A stretch of 64,000 nt of DNA from Jaapia argillacea MUCL 33604 (GCA_000697665.1 KL197709.1:519597-583596), one strand, 5' to 3'; positions 23,061 through 34,488 are shown, numbered from the stretch's first letter. A program made the numbers and translations. The notes: generated by a model from the sequence alone, not told the origin.

Positions 23061-25338
23061 AATGACTGTCGACGAAGGCCTTGATACTATCGTTACTCGT
23101 CTTGCACATCAAGACAAGGTTCCTTGGTACAAGAAACCTAACCTCAGAACACTTTACCTCGTCTTCCTTCCGACATGCCTCGGTGTGGAGATGACCAGCG
23201 GGTATGACTTTTATTGATATCATATTCATTGACTGAAGCTCGACTTATTGACAGCTTCGACTCCTCGATGGTCAATGGCCTCCAAGCCGTGGGCACTTGG
23301 GACACATGCACGTTTTGACATCATCGTTGCCTTCCAATTGATCTTGACTGAGATGTTTTGGTCGCTTTAGTTTTCAACCACCCGCGATCTGCAATCCTGG
23401 GTCTCATCTCAGCCATGTACTCGCTTGGAGCAGTCTGTGCGCTTCCCTTCGTTCCCATCATTAGCGACAGATTAGGCCGAAGGCGATCGATTGTACTTGG
23501 GAGTCTTTTCATGCTCATCGGAGCTATCCTCCAGGCAGCGTCCCAAAACTGTACGTGCTTTTCTTCTTCGGCTTGGTGGTATTAACTTGGTTTGTGGCGT
23601 AGTCGCCATGTTCATCGTTTCCCGATTTATTCTCGGGCTTGGTATACCCTTTGCAATCATCGCCGCTTCATCTTTGATTGGAGGTCAATCTTTTGCCTTC
23701 CTTTATCCGAAATATCCGGTACTGATTTTTTGTCTGGTAGAGCTTTCCCATCCTAAAGAACGTCCCATCGTCAGTTCCCTCTTCAATTCTTGCTATTTCA
23801 TCGGTTAGTTTCCTGGGTCATGCCGTCCACTTCCGTTTGCTGACAACCACAAATAGGATCCATCGTCGCCGCAGGTGTAACTCTGGGTACTTTTGCCATG
23901 CCCACGAATTGGGGTTGGCGAATTCCCTCAGTCCTTCAAGTCATTCCCAGCATTCTGCAACTCACATTCATCTGGTTCCTCCCCGAATCACCTCGATGGC
24001 TTGTATCCAAAGGTCGCGGTCCCGAAGCATTTGCTATCCTGGCTAAATATCATGCCGAGGGCGATACCAATTCGGAGTTTGTCAAGGCTGAATTTGCGCA
24101 GATTGAAAAGACACTGGAGTTGGAAATGGAAAATGCCAAGAGGAGTTGGAGAGAGTTGTTTGGTACGGCTGGGATGAGGAGGAGAGTTCTCATCGGATCA
24201 TTTTTAGGGCTTGCTACGCAGTGGAGCGGCAACGGATTGACTTCGTCAGTTTAATCTGCCGGAATTTTGATTTGGCTGACTAACGTTTTTCGCTCCCTCC
24301 AGGTACTTCTTGGCCCGTATCCTTGATAACATTGGAATCCACGACAATCGGACAAAGAATCTCATCAACGTGGCCATGTCATGCTGGAGTTTCGTCAACG
24401 GAACTACCATTGCCCTCACTGTCCCCCGCCTCAAACGTAGAACTGCATACATGGTGCGTCTGTTCGGTGATAGTGCCTCGATACCTTGGATATCTGATAT
24501 TGCGAAAGACTTGCACGATCTCCCTGTTGCTTATCTTCACCGGGTGGACGGTCGCCAGCGCTCGGTACGCAATTACCGGGGATAAGGCACCATCCCGCGC
24601 CGTCATTGCGTATGTCTATGCTCGTGCAACCCTTACAGTCGCTGATCGGATCCTATTCTTTGATCAGCTTTATTTTCTTGTACAGTCCTGCATACAATAT
24701 CGGTTACAATGCTATGTCCTATAGTGAGATGCTTGTTACCGCCCTAACACTTTTGACTGGCATTCTGATCCAGTGATGACTTGCAGCTTTCCTCGTGGAA
24801 ATCTTCCCATTCCATGTTCGATCGAGAGGACTTACGATCTTCCAATGGTTCAGTCGACTAGCTACTTTTTTCAACCAATTCGTCAACCCTATCGGGATTG
24901 CGAACGCAGGTGAGCAAACGCGACCATACTCAATGTCGACCAGGGTTCTCATGTCATCGTTTCGTTGATTGCATAGGGTGGAAATACTACATCAGGTTCG
25001 TCATAATCGGATTGTTTTCTGACATCTACGGCTAAGCCAAGGTCATCATAGCTATTGCGTCTTTCTGCTGTTTGAAGTCATCTTCGTCTACTTCCTGTTC
25101 CCAGAAACGTCCAACAGAACTTTGGAAGAATTGGCCTTCCGTACGTCGTGTCTTCGTCAAGCTTTTGATGCGATACTGATGTAGTCCATTAAACGTAGTT
25201 TATGAGGATGATAAACTCCAGGAGCAGCAGAAACGTGTTGAGCACGAAATCCATGAGATCCATGTCGAGGATCTGCAGCACAGAGAGAAGGAGGATGGGA
25301 TAGAGCATGCTTACATTGAGGACGTTCGGACCCGATAA
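23061..25338 (+). CDS. MFS sugar transporter (sugar porter family)
   Basis: A 12-helix plasma membrane transporter that moves hexoses or disaccharides, probably with protons. Signatures in order: MTSGFDSSMVNGLQAV, then SLGAVCALPFVPIISDRLGR and RRSIV (loop 2-3), SRFILGLGIPFAIIAASSLI, LSHPKERPIV, WFLPESPRWLVSKGRGPEAF, AFIFLYSPAYNIGYNAMSY, FPFHVRSRGLTIFQW, FVNPIGIANAGWKYY and PETSNRTLEELAFLYEDD. About eleven exons join cleanly; for example the junction ATTGC/CTTTATT gives AFIFLYSP and restores the family sequence. The first intron after GTWDT fits the frame only with a GC donor (or a frame break) near 23308. The C terminus is a charged tail rich in Glu and His. The substrate is not readable; lactose-permease-like and hexose porters look similar. 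Confidence 0.88.
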
Positions 25339-25755
25339 GGGGATACGGAACGTCGTGAAAGACGCATCTCTGTGGTTATGATGCATGTATTTGTACGGTT
25401 CCTCCAGGGGAGTATGGTTACAGTTGTTACAATTTGCATCGGGTCGTTCTGGGTCTGGCTTCGGTATGGTTTGACGTTCAACTTCCGTGTTCCTGCCATT
25501 CGCCAGCTGCCTCATGTACTTAACCTAGGGGTCCTGTTCATTATGGGATTGGTCGTTGGGACCAGTACATGCAAAGGCGTGATTTGTTTTAGGTCGAAAC
25601 CCAAGGATCGGCTTCCTCTGTTATTTGGGGCTGATCATTGACTTTCACATGAAATTCCCGACGGCTCGCCGGTTATCCTCTCAGTCATCGCTTGAACAGA
25701 ACATCCATCATGGTCTTTCCCTCCTCCATTCCCGGATCCCTGAAGATATCCCATC
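25339..25755. other. Intergenic, promoter side of thioesterase 1
   Basis: No gene is seen. Near its end lies the upstream element shared with other array members (25661-25680). The rest shows no recognisable structure. Confidence 0.5.
25661..25680 (+). promoter_or_regulatory. Shared upstream element, thioesterase 1
   Basis: The sequence CTCGCCGGTTATCCTCTC matches, with substitutions, the element in front of copies 2, 3 and 4. It lies about 80 bases before the start codon, closer than in the others. Confidence 0.4.
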
Positions 25756-26656
25756 ATGTCTCCACCTTCGTCCGAAACCTTTGACCCCAAAGAACTCCCG
25801 AGCCCCTATCCCCTCCTCCAACCACTATCCCCGTCCGAATCTTCGTTGATAGCAGGAAATGCCAAACCGGAAACGAAACGGGTCGTTACCCATTGGCTAC
25901 ATTTGTTCATGCATAGAGGGTCAGGATTTGCTGATAGTGTTGGGGGGAAAGTTGAGGTTACCGAGATTTCGGTCTATCCAAAGGCTGAGGAAGTGGAGAG
26001 GGTAGAAGGGAGGGTCGTTTGTGAAGTTACTGTCACTCCGGGTACGTCATTTAATTGATGAGATGTTGGTTGTAAACTCTGACTGGGCGTTTTTCGGTTC
26101 AGATATGTTGAACGCGATGGGAAATGTTCACGGAGCGTGTTACATTTATCTTATCGACATGTTCGTCCGATTGCTTCCCCTCGCGAAGCACCTGTCTTAT
26201 GAGTTCAAATCTTCCCCGTTTAGCTGCTCCTCTTTGCCGTTGTCTGTCATTGGAAAGGAAGCTGGTAGAGATGGACAACCCGGAGTCTCCCAAAGTCTCA
26301 ACACGGTGTTTCACGCACCGTCGCAACTGTGAGTGTAACACAGAGAGCCCTACGAGCCTCTACCTCTCATACAATGGCCGATTCGGCCACCCACTCATCG
26401 GCCATCCATTCCCCCTATTTTGCGTAGGGGTGATCGCTTGAAAATCGTGAGCACCTCAATAACTGTTGGTGTCAGGGTGATGTCAGCTCGTTGTGAGGTC
26501 AGTCCATTCTTTCAATTTACCTGCTCTGTAAACAGTTTCTGAACCTACGAGTGAACTGTCGTTTCCTTCCTAACTTAGGTTTGGAACGTCACACGCCATC
26601 GTCTGGTGGCGTCTGGTGTTCATGCGAAGATGGAAGCTTCCCCAGCAAAGCTATAG
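25756..26656 (+). CDS. Hotdog-fold thioesterase-like protein, array copy 1
   Basis: Hotdog thioesterases of the PaaI/ACOT13 branch cleave acyl-CoA or related thioesters as tetramers. Five exons: the first ends VVCEVTVTPG, the second reads DMLNAMGNVHGACYIYLIDM, the third SVIGKEAGRDGQPGVSQSLN and TVFHAPSQL, the fourth GDRLKIVSTSITVGVRVMSA and RCE, the fifth VWNVTRHRLVASGVHAKMEA up to SPAKL. The family HGG at the active site is HGA here; the following Asp is kept. Every intron sits at the same place as in the other copies, so the array arose by DNA duplication. It is the most diverged class I copy. Confidence 0.85.
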
Positions 26657-27378
26657 CAATATTCAATTGCGACCTCCGAAGTCCCCGACTTCGCGGGGGC
26701 AACCGTACATCGTTATCAGAATCGTTGCACTTTTACAACAAGTCCTTCTCTATACGAATAATCGCATTCCCATCCGATATTTGGGGACTGGCTCAGCTTG
26801 CCATACGCAGCCCGGGATCAAGTCATTAACCAGAAGCTGAATGGCGGTATTGATCTCGCAGTTCATTGATATATGCATGTCTCATCTACGCATGAGATAT
26901 CCACCTGCTCCGGGATCGCAGAGGCCGAGTCCTTGATCTACCACCTCGCATTCACCCATTATATGGCTGCTCTTGATTCGGGCTCAGGCTTCATATTTCA
27001 GCAAGCCCGATGGGAACTAAACCATGTCTTCGTAGGACGATAGGTGATGCAACTTCGCTACCGTTCGTCGTGACCCTGTACGACTTCAGAGAGCGGGGAA
27101 CCTTGCTTCCAGCTCGACTTTAGGGGCGTCGGGCTGACTATGGAGGGTTGGGAATGTGCGTTTACTTACTATCCTTCTGATCTCGATGCCCGAACATATT
27201 TGGATTTGTGCGCGCGATTGGGAGGATCGCGCGGTTATCTACCCCAAGTGTCCGAGCTGACCGGTGTTTCATCAACTGGTCTCCTCTCCTCTTTCCAGTA
27301 CCATCGTGCCCATTTATTAGGACAGCAGCTTCTCATTTAACTCCCCTCATTTTGAAGAACAGGAGGCCCAGGGATACC
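26657..27378. other. Spacer between array copies 1 and 2
   Basis: No supported gene. Frames are short on both strands. The shared upstream element lies at 27226-27243. Confidence 0.5.
27226..27243 (+). promoter_or_regulatory. Shared upstream element, thioesterase 2 relic
   Basis: TCGCGCGGTTATCTACCC resembles the element before copies 3 and 4 and lies about 140 bases before the lost start codon. Confidence 0.4.
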
Positions 27379-28262
27379 ATTTCCTCAAAGCTATCCTCCT
27401 CGAACCATACTTTCCCCTCGTCAAAACCTACCTCCATTCCGGAATCCGTCCCCTCAATCTCCCAAGCCTCCCAAATCCCTGGAAGTGCTTCACCAGAGGT
27501 TATGCAACTTACTCATTAATGGTTTCGGCTCATGCCATGGTTTGGAGTTGGGTGTGGAAGTTGGGAAGCGGTTGGTTTTGAGTGAAGTTTCGATTAGGAA
27601 GAATGGGGAGGGGAGGGTGAAGGAGGAGCGTAGGGTTGTTTGTGAGATTGATGTTAAGACTAGTGTGTGAATTTCTTTGGGCAGTGGGGAGTGCTTTGGT
27701 GTCTGAGAAACCGTTGTGTTGGGAATGAAGATATGTTGAATGGAGGAGGGAATATGCATGGGGCGTACTCTACTTATTTGGTTGATATTTACGTCTCTAT
27801 TAACGGTCTATGCATCGCTGATATTCATATTGATGGTACCAGGTGCACTTCACTACCTATAGTCGCTCTCAATAAACATAAAGGGAGTGAAGACCCCAGT
27901 TCAGGCGTCTCTCAAGCTATCAACATGATGTATCACTCCCCTGCTCGTCTATACGTATCATGTCTATCATCTATCTGTCGGCTGACTTGAGCTCATAACC
28001 AATATGGTTGGTGTTTACAGAGGCGACAGATTGAGAATTGTCTCGACGATAATCGATAACTATGGGTGCGGATGTCGTCTCGATACGAGGTACGTATGTC
28101 GCATTCATTCTCACTCTCGTTAATTCATCCGAGTTTGTTTTGCCTTGAGTCGGCGTGCTTACTTATTGAGCTTTCATAGATATGGAATACGACATATCGT
28201 CGTCCAGTGCATCTGGAGTACATATCAAGATGGAAGCATCCACGCCTATATCGAAGCTATGA
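27379..28262 (+). pseudogene. Decayed hotdog thioesterase, array copy 2
   Basis: The five-exon plan of the array can still be traced: SQASQIPGSASPEVMQLTH, KRLVLSEVSIRKNGEGRV, ERRVVCEIDVKT, then DMLNGGGNMHGAYSTYLVDI, CTSLPIVALNKHK, SGVSQAINMMYHSPARL, GDRLRIVSTII and ASGVHIKMEAST before the stop. The start codon seen in the sister copies (ATGTCCTC) is ATTTCCTC here, at 27379. Frames break near 27515, in the fourth exon near 28060 and in the last exon near 28225. I infer a dead copy, closest to copies 3 and 4. Confidence 0.8.
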
Positions 28263-28429
28263 TGTAGTTATGTCTGACTAGACTCTGGTTGCGATTGGGA
28301 TTCGCAGCTTTCGGAGCTCGTGTTTGCCTGCGCCCGACCATTAGTCTGGCGAGGGTGAGCTCCCTGTACACGAAGACGAACGGCTATCGAACTATTGAAT
28401 CCATTGATGTGAGCATTGAGAAGAGCAGA

Positions 28430-28458
28430 GAAATGACCACGCGGTTATCTAATCTTAT
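28430..28458 (+). promoter_or_regulatory. Shared upstream element, thioesterase 3
   Basis: CCACGCGGTTATCTAATCT sits 155 bases before the start codon. Together with the preceding GAAGAGCAG about 20 bases upstream it is nearly repeated in front of copy 4 at 29615-29652. Confidence 0.5.
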
Positions 28459-28594
28459 CCTGTCGGCATTCGACCTGGCGCCTTCCCATCCCACCAAAGA
28501 ACCCTGTCCATCCCATATCACTAGATTGAGCACCTAAGCCGTGCCCTCCCCCCCCCCATCTATCAATCATATCCTATATCCACCACGTGCACCA

Positions 28595-29449
28595 ATGTCC
28601 TCTAAGTTACGCTCCACTCCCAAGCCCATCCTCACCCTCGCTGCCGCCTCCCAAATCCCAGGCTCAGCTCCCGCCGAGATCAAACAAGTAACTCACCAAT
28701 GGCTTCGAATCATTTCCTCTCTTGGCGGGTTTGGAGGGAGTATTGCGAAGAGACTGGTTTTGAATGAGGTTGGGATTAGGAAGGTTGAGGATGAGGAAGG
28801 AAAGGAGGAGTGTAGGGTCGTTTTCGAGGTTGAGGTTACACCTGGTACGTGAATTTCTTTTGAATTGTTATCTCTATAGATTCTGGATGTTGGCTGAACT
28901 GGGATGTGGAGATATGTTGAATGGGTCGGGGAGTATCCACGGAGCGTGTTCTGCGTACTTGGTGGATACGTACGCAACGCTTTCATCGATTCAGAGTCCT
29001 CATAACGGTGTTTTGGTTCTTCTCATCTTCCTAGATGCACATCTCTACCCATCTCGGCTCTCAATAAATACAAAGGCAACATTCCTAGCCCAGGAGTCTC
29101 TCAAGCTATTAACATGGTGTATCACTCTCCCGCCGGGTTGTACGTCTCAACTCTTTTTTTACCATCTGGTTTTGCTCGTTGTACGTCCTCAGTTGGTGCT
29201 TACATTATGATCTCTTATAGGGCAGACAAACTACGAGTTGTTTGTACGACTCTGAGCGTAGGTGCGCGTGTCATGTCTTCTCGATGCGAGGTACGTGTCC
29301 ACCCACGATACCGACACATCGTTGGGCTTATGACCATCGGTTGAACACCCCTTACACGCGAATAGATATGGAACCAAACACATCATCGCCTCGTCGCTTC
29401 AGGTGTTCATATCAAGATGGAACCGTCTGCACCTACTCCCAAGTTATAA
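28595..29449 (+). CDS. Hotdog-fold thioesterase-like protein, array copy 3
   Basis: An intact five-exon copy. Exon 1 runs from MSSKLRSTPKPILTLAAASQ to EVEVTPG; exon 2 reads DMLNGSGSIHGACSAYLVDT; exon 3 CTSLPISALNKYKGNIPSPG and VSQAINMVYHSPAGL; exon 4 ADKLRVVCTTLSVGARVMSS and RCE; exon 5 IWNQTHHRLVASGVHIKMEP to PTPKL. The first intron starts GTACGTG and later ones GTACGC, GTACGT and GTACGT. The active-site motif is HGA, with the Asp of YLVD retained. An in-frame ATG at 28541 is possible, but copy 4 aligns from 28595, so I use that. Product of about 180 residues, a normal length for this family. Confidence 0.88.
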
Positions 29450-29614
29450 GGGGAGCGGTTTGCTGATTGCTGGGCTCTTTGGGCGGGTGGACGTTAGTAC
29501 TTACAGCAGACCGGGCACGCTTGGTGGACGGTCATAGGAATTCGGTATTATTGGTAAAGATGAGGTGAAAGGATACGACACTTGGTGTGAACGTCGATGC
29601 GCGATGTGACGAGT

Positions 29615-29652
29615 GTGAAGAGCAGGGAGTACCCACGTGGTTATCTAATCTC
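29615..29652 (+). promoter_or_regulatory. Shared upstream element, thioesterase 4
   Basis: GAAGAGCAG followed by CCCACGTGGTTATCTAATCTC; the core lies 136 bases before the start. In this copy the first half is a perfect CACGTG E-box, where copy 3 has CACGCG. Confidence 0.5.
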
Positions 29653-29774
29653 AGGACACCGGCATCTGTGCAACCGGAGTTCTTCCTCCCACCACATCGT
29701 GTATCATGTCCATCCCTCATCACTGACCTTCTCCTTCTCCACGTACCCTCTCCTTTCCTCCGCATCCTCTCCCC

Positions 29775-30588
29775 ATGTCCTCAAAACTACCCTCCAACCT
29801 CCCCATCCCCACCTCCGAAATCCCAGGCACAGCTCCCCCCTCAATCAAACAAACCACCTACCAATGGCTTCACACCATCTCCTTTCTCGGTGGGTTCGGA
29901 TCCGACATCGCTAAACGTTTAGTTTTGAGTGAGGTGGGGATTAGGAAGGTGGAGGATGAGGTGGGGAAGGAGGAGTGTAGGGTTGTTTGTGAGGTTGATG
30001 TGACACCTGGTACGCGGATTTCTTCTGAATGTCATCTCTTTGGAATTTGGAGGTTGGCTGAATTGTGGTGGTTGTGGAGATATGTTGAATGGAGCGGGGA
30101 ATATGCATGGAGGATGTTCTGCATATTTGGTTGATATGTACGCATCGAAGACGCTTTCACTCCCCCCCTTCCCCCCTCTTATCTGAATGACCTTTGTTCC
30201 ACCGCGTTTGCAGGTGCTCGTCGTTGCCTATATCAGCGTTCAACGAATACAAAAACAACATATCAAGTTCCGGCGTCTCTCAAGCTATCAACATGGTATA
30301 TCACTCTCCAGCCTCTTTGTACGTTACTCCCCTCAGTCGCGTTTGGGGTCGAGGCTAATTGGGTGGTGGATAGGGGAGATAAATTGAGGATCGTCTCTAC
30401 TACTATGAGTGTAGGCGCTCGTGTCATGTCTTGTCGATGTGAGGTAAGCAACCGCCGAACCGTTCTCTACTTATCCCAGTCGTTCATGCATGAGCCTTGA
30501 ATAGATTTGGAACGCGACTCATCGGCGGTTGGTAGCTTCTGGAGTTCACATCAAGATGGAGCCGTCGGTGCCTGCTCCGAAGCTTTGA
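29775..30588 (+). CDS. Hotdog-fold thioesterase-like protein, array copy 4
   Basis: Intact copy with the same five exons. It begins MSSKLPSNLPIPTSEIPGTA, goes on IAKRLVLSEVGIRKVEDEVG and VVCEVDVTPG, then DMLNGAGNMHGGCSAYLVDM, CSSLPISAFNEYKNNISSSG, VSQAINMVYHSPASL, GDKLRIVSTTMSVGARVMSC, RCE and IWNATHRRLVASGVHIKMEP to VPAPKL. This copy keeps the canonical HGG followed by an Asp eight residues on, as in ACOT13, so it is one of the two best candidates for an active enzyme. Introns are 50-70 nt. No targeting peptide is evident, so a cytosolic place is likely. Confidence 0.9.
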
Positions 30589-30932
30589 TTAGGATGGGTG
30601 GTTGCTTTGTTTGGTCGGGAACGTCGACCAGTGGGATCATTTGGATCACTTTGTGGACAATGGTAGGAAGTGGATGGTAGTAGACACCCGATCTTTGTAT
30701 GAGATCGTAGATCTAGAAAAATATATGCGGCCACTGGAGCGAAGACATGGCTGGCAGCCTGATAGCCTGACAACGACGAGACGTTAGAGACAGTGGCACT
30801 CGCAATGAATCGCCGAGAGGCAAAATTCTCGCATGAGTTCGAAACATTCTCTCGAATAAATTTCGTTGTCCACAATCTGGAACATCCTGAGATCCAATTG
30901 GGTATTATCATTATGCAAATGATACAGTGAGA
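30589..30932. other. Spacer between convergent copies 4 and 5
   Basis: Tail-to-tail spacer of 344 bases. I see no gene or repeat in it. Confidence 0.5.
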
Positions 30933-31749
30933 TTATAATTTTGAGGTAGGTGGAGCTGAAGGTTCCATCTTGATATGTACGCCGGATGCTACTAGTCGAT
31001 GGTGTGTCTGGTTCCAGATCTACATAAGCGAGAGGTACGGGTATCAGTTGGGATTTTGGATGATTGAGGGAGGGAAGGAAGGTTGACGGACTTCGCAGCG
31101 GGAAGACATTACGCGTGCGCCTACTGTGATCGTCGTGCTCACTATACGAAGATGGTCTCCCCTGAAGGACACGACAGATGAGATAAAGATTGGTTATGGG
31201 GAGGGGAGGGGAAGGTGAGACGTACTCTGTGGCGGGTGAATGGTATACCATGTTGATGGATTGAGAGACTGCCATGTTTACGAGGTTGTTTTTGTGTTTG
31301 CGGAGACCGGCGATGGGGAGGGAGGAACATCTGTGGAGTTGGAATCGTCGGTCGTTTAGTATGGAATGAGAAGGGACTCAAGAGGGAGGAACGTACGTGT
31401 CGACCAAAAAAGCTGAACAACCTCCATGTATACTCCCCGCTCCATTCAACATATCTTCACCTCACATCAACACTAGTAACCACCTTGAACGAAACCGCAC
31501 GGAAAACGTACCCGGAGCGACACCAATCTCACAAACAACCCTACACTCTTCCCTCCCCTGTTCTTCCTCCTTTTTCCTGATATCAACAGCGGTGAGAACG
31601 AGTCTGTTGGCGATGGAAGAAGCGAAGGAGGTTTGGGAGCCTGAGATGAAGGTTAGCCATTCGGAGGTAAGGAGTTTGACTTCGGGGGAGGCTGAGCCGG
31701 GGATCTTGGAGGCTTGTTCGAGGTCAGGGGAGGTGGGGGAGGTGGACAT
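30933..31749 (-). CDS. Hotdog-fold thioesterase-like protein, array copy 5 (inverted)
   Basis: The only array member on the minus strand. Exon 1 begins MSTSPTSPDLEQASKIPGSA and ends CRVVCEIGVAPG; exon 2 is DMLNGAGSIHGGCSAFLVDT; exon 3 CSSLPIAGLRKHKNNLVNMA with VSQSINMVYHSPAT; exon 4 GDHLRIVSTTITVGARVMSS and RCE; exon 5 IWNQTHHRLVASGVHIKMEP to PTSKL. All splice sites match the plus-strand copies. HGG and the Asp are both intact. The inversion places its promoter back-to-back with that of copy 6; a CACGTG lies at 31869-31874 in the shared 545-base spacer. Confidence 0.88.
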
Positions 31750-32294
31750 GATGGGGGGAGGACCTGGAGGAGAGGGAGGATTTGATTTTGGCGGGCATGG
31801 TTTAGAGGAGGAATATGAAAGACCGGAGGAGCGGATGTTGGAAAGCCGGAGTGGACGATAAGATGAGCACGTGGTTTAGTCTCGATATCCGACGGGATGC
31901 GGGGACCCTCGATGACTTGGATGCGTCCACAGCATTAATTTTGGAGCTGAACGTGACAGAAAAGTGCTGTATGATTTGCAGGACTTGTCGGCACAGTACT
32001 TTGTCAAGACACCAGGTGTCGGTGTTGACTTGCTCCTCGGATAGATGAACAATCCATCCCTGAGCCCGACCACCCGCTTACCTTTTCCACTGTGTTACCG
32101 TCCCTTTAGGACGTCTGTGTTCCGGTGCACACGATTACCGGAGGAAGGTCCTTGGGAAGAGCACTCACGAACCCAAGCTACTCTCACGAAACCCAGGCAC
32201 TACTTCTCCCGCCCAAACACACCCCGCAGCTCCCACCAACACCTTAAACTCTCCATCATAATCCTCTCGTAACCCTCATTCCTCATCAAACTTA
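31750..32294. promoter_or_regulatory. Divergent intergenic region between copies 5 and 6
   Basis: It separates two outward-facing thioesterase genes. It holds a CACGTG E-box at 31869-31874 followed on the plus strand by GTTTAGTCTC, which partly resembles the element of copies 3 and 4 but in the opposite sense to copy 5. No other gene is seen. Confidence 0.35.
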
Positions 32295-33197
32295 ATGTCC
32301 CCCCCACACCAACCCCCACTGGCATTCTTCCGCTCCTTACCCCAACCTTGCGATCCACCACCAACAGAAGTACGGAATATAAAAGGGAATATATCGGAGG
32401 GAGATAAACAGTTGAATGTGAACGTCTTGGCTCATTTCGTTAGTGGGGGGAAGCAGTTTGGGGTGGGTGTTGGGAGGGGTGTCAGGTTGGTTGAGATTTG
32501 GATCGGTGATGGGGTTGGTGGGGGTGAGAGTGGGATGGAAGTGGAGGTAGGCAAGGCGAAAGAGGCCAGAACGGTTTGTGAGATCGTCGTTACCGAAGGT
32601 GAGTCTTGCTTCCATATCCTAACATCATCCCCGCTTATTGTTGTTCGCCCGGAAGAGATGGCCAATTTATTTGGCGTGTTACACGGTGCCTGTGCAGCTT
32701 ACATCGTCGATCTGTCCGTCTCCCTCCCTCTCCTCCCTCTCCCCACCTCTAACGTGCATACTTATTCACCCAGATGTTCCTCCGTCCCCCTCATAGCCCT
32801 AGGTATAGCAAACGGCCTAGACTACTCTGGAATGTCCCAATCTATGCACCTAATATGGCATGACGCAGCTAAAGTGTACGTCCTTTCCCTTTCTCTTTCC
32901 TTCCCTCCGTACTTCGCTTAGATTTGGGGCAGGGGAACGACGTTGAAGGTAGTTGGGACGAATGTATCGGTTGGTGGGAGGATCATGGCTGCGCGATGTG
33001 AGGTCAGTTACCTTCAAGTCGGTGTGATGTTGAAACCTTTCGTGTTGTTCCTCTTTACACTACTCCCAGGTCAATGATTCTAACGTTTTGAATTTTTATT
33101 TAGATCCGTGACAAGGCAACGGATCGGTTATTCGTATCGGCGGTTCATACCAAGATACACCCCGGCGCGAAACGAAAGTCTACCGTCAAGTTATAGG
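32295..33197 (+). CDS. Hotdog-fold thioesterase-like protein, array copy 6 (class II)
   Basis: A second sub-type of the same family with the same intron positions but a different N terminus: MSPPHQPPLAFFRSLPQPCD and later LNVNVLAHFVSGGKQFGVGV. Exon 1 ends VCEIVVTEG; exon 2 has EMANLFGVLHGACAAYIVDL; exon 3 CSSVPLIALGIANGLDYSGM and SQSMHLIWHDAAKV; exon 4 GTTLKVVGTNVSVGGRIMAA and RCE; exon 5 IRDKATDRLFVSAVHTKIHP to STVKL. The motif is HGA with Asp kept. It shares AFFRSLP with copy 7 (PFFRSLP), so these two form one class. It is tail-to-tail with the first HAM1 gene. Confidence 0.85.
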
Positions 33198-33415
33198 CGA
33201 GATCAACGAATTCAAGTTGAGTCTGGGTAGATTCTGAACCCTATCATCATTTGGTATATCGGCAGAGTCGCTTCGTTTCGAATGTGGTACGGTGGGAGTA
33301 GTAAAAAAATGTATTCCGTCGATCTAATAACGATCCATCCACACATAAGATAATGTGCACTGGGCTATCACTAATTACTCTGCACCAAAAGCGTAACTGT
33401 CCGAGGACGAACCCA

Positions 33416-34237
33416 CTATGATTCTGCTTTTTTCTTCTCATCAAGAGATATGAGGTATTCCCTAACTTTAGCCAACGCTTTATACCGATGCGAAAGAGCA
33501 TTCTTCTCTTCAATATCCATCTCCGCATACCTACCCAAAGCACCCATCAGCGTCCCATCCACCACCCCCCTTCCCCCCAAAAAAAGGAAAGCAAAACTCA
33601 CGTCTTCCCAGTCCCCTCGACCTCAAAAATCGGATCCCACCCAAACGTCCCCCCGCCTCTAGCAGGCACGATCCTCCCCTCCGTCCTCCCCTCAAACAAA
33701 ACCACCTCCTCCCCAGGCCCCGGACAATACGCAAAAGTACATAACGCATAAGCTCTTTTGTCTTCAAAACCGGATAGGAGAGTGTTGAGGCCGGTGTGGC
33801 CTAGAGCTTGGAGGAAGTGTTTGATGTAGGGACCTGGGAGGTCGTGAAGGGCTGTGAAGCAGAGGGCTGTATCTTCTGTTAGGGTTGGGCAGGAGAGGTG
33901 GGTGGAGGCGGAGTGGGCTTTTGCGGTTGCGATTTGGGGGGGTGTTCCTTGGATTTCTGGGACTGGGGGCCGGGGGCCGATGGAGGGAGAGTGAGGTTAG
34001 TGGGAGGAGAATGTGAGTGAGGAGAACGCGTGTGAGTTGGTGTGCGAGTGAGGGATAAGGAGGACGTACGGTCAAGATCTCTCGATTCGATCTCGATTGG
34101 ATGACCCTTGGATAAGATGGCTTTGACTTCTTTCAGTTTGTTCGCGTTGCCTGTTACGAACACTATTCTCTTTTCTTAGTTGGTGGGGTGTGGGGTGTAG
34201 CGAGTGCCCAGGACGGACCTAGTGGTTTTGAAGACAT
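33416..34237 (-). CDS. HAM1: Inosine triphosphate pyrophosphatase (HAM1 family), copy A
   Basis: ITPase hydrolyses ITP, dITP and XTP to monophosphates and so keeps deaminated purines out of DNA and RNA. A short first exon gives MSSKPL, joined to [20 protein letters not shown], the substrate-binding start of the family. Next come [85 protein letters not shown] with [10 protein letters not shown], and after a last intron [19 protein letters not shown]. All hallmark residues are present, including the Asp of EDTAL and the FGWDPIF and SHR motifs. The length is about 190 residues, normal for the family. It lies between thioesterase copy 6 and its own paralogue. Confidence 0.92.
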
Positions 34238-34488
34238 GTTGGTGGGAGGAGTGAGATGAGAGGGAGATGGTGGTGGTGAGGGTGATGGTAGGAGATTGGG
34301 ATGTGTATCATTAATGGTTAGATGGGGCGTTGTTGAGATGACGAGATGGGTTTATTCTCGCTCGCAATCAATCCTCCCACAGGCTTCAAAGAAATCCCTC
34401 AATGTTGATATTTCCAGTGTATTAGTTATGAAGGCTGTATCTCGTCTGGGTATGGCATCCACATCCTCACAAGATCTAAAGAAGCAAA

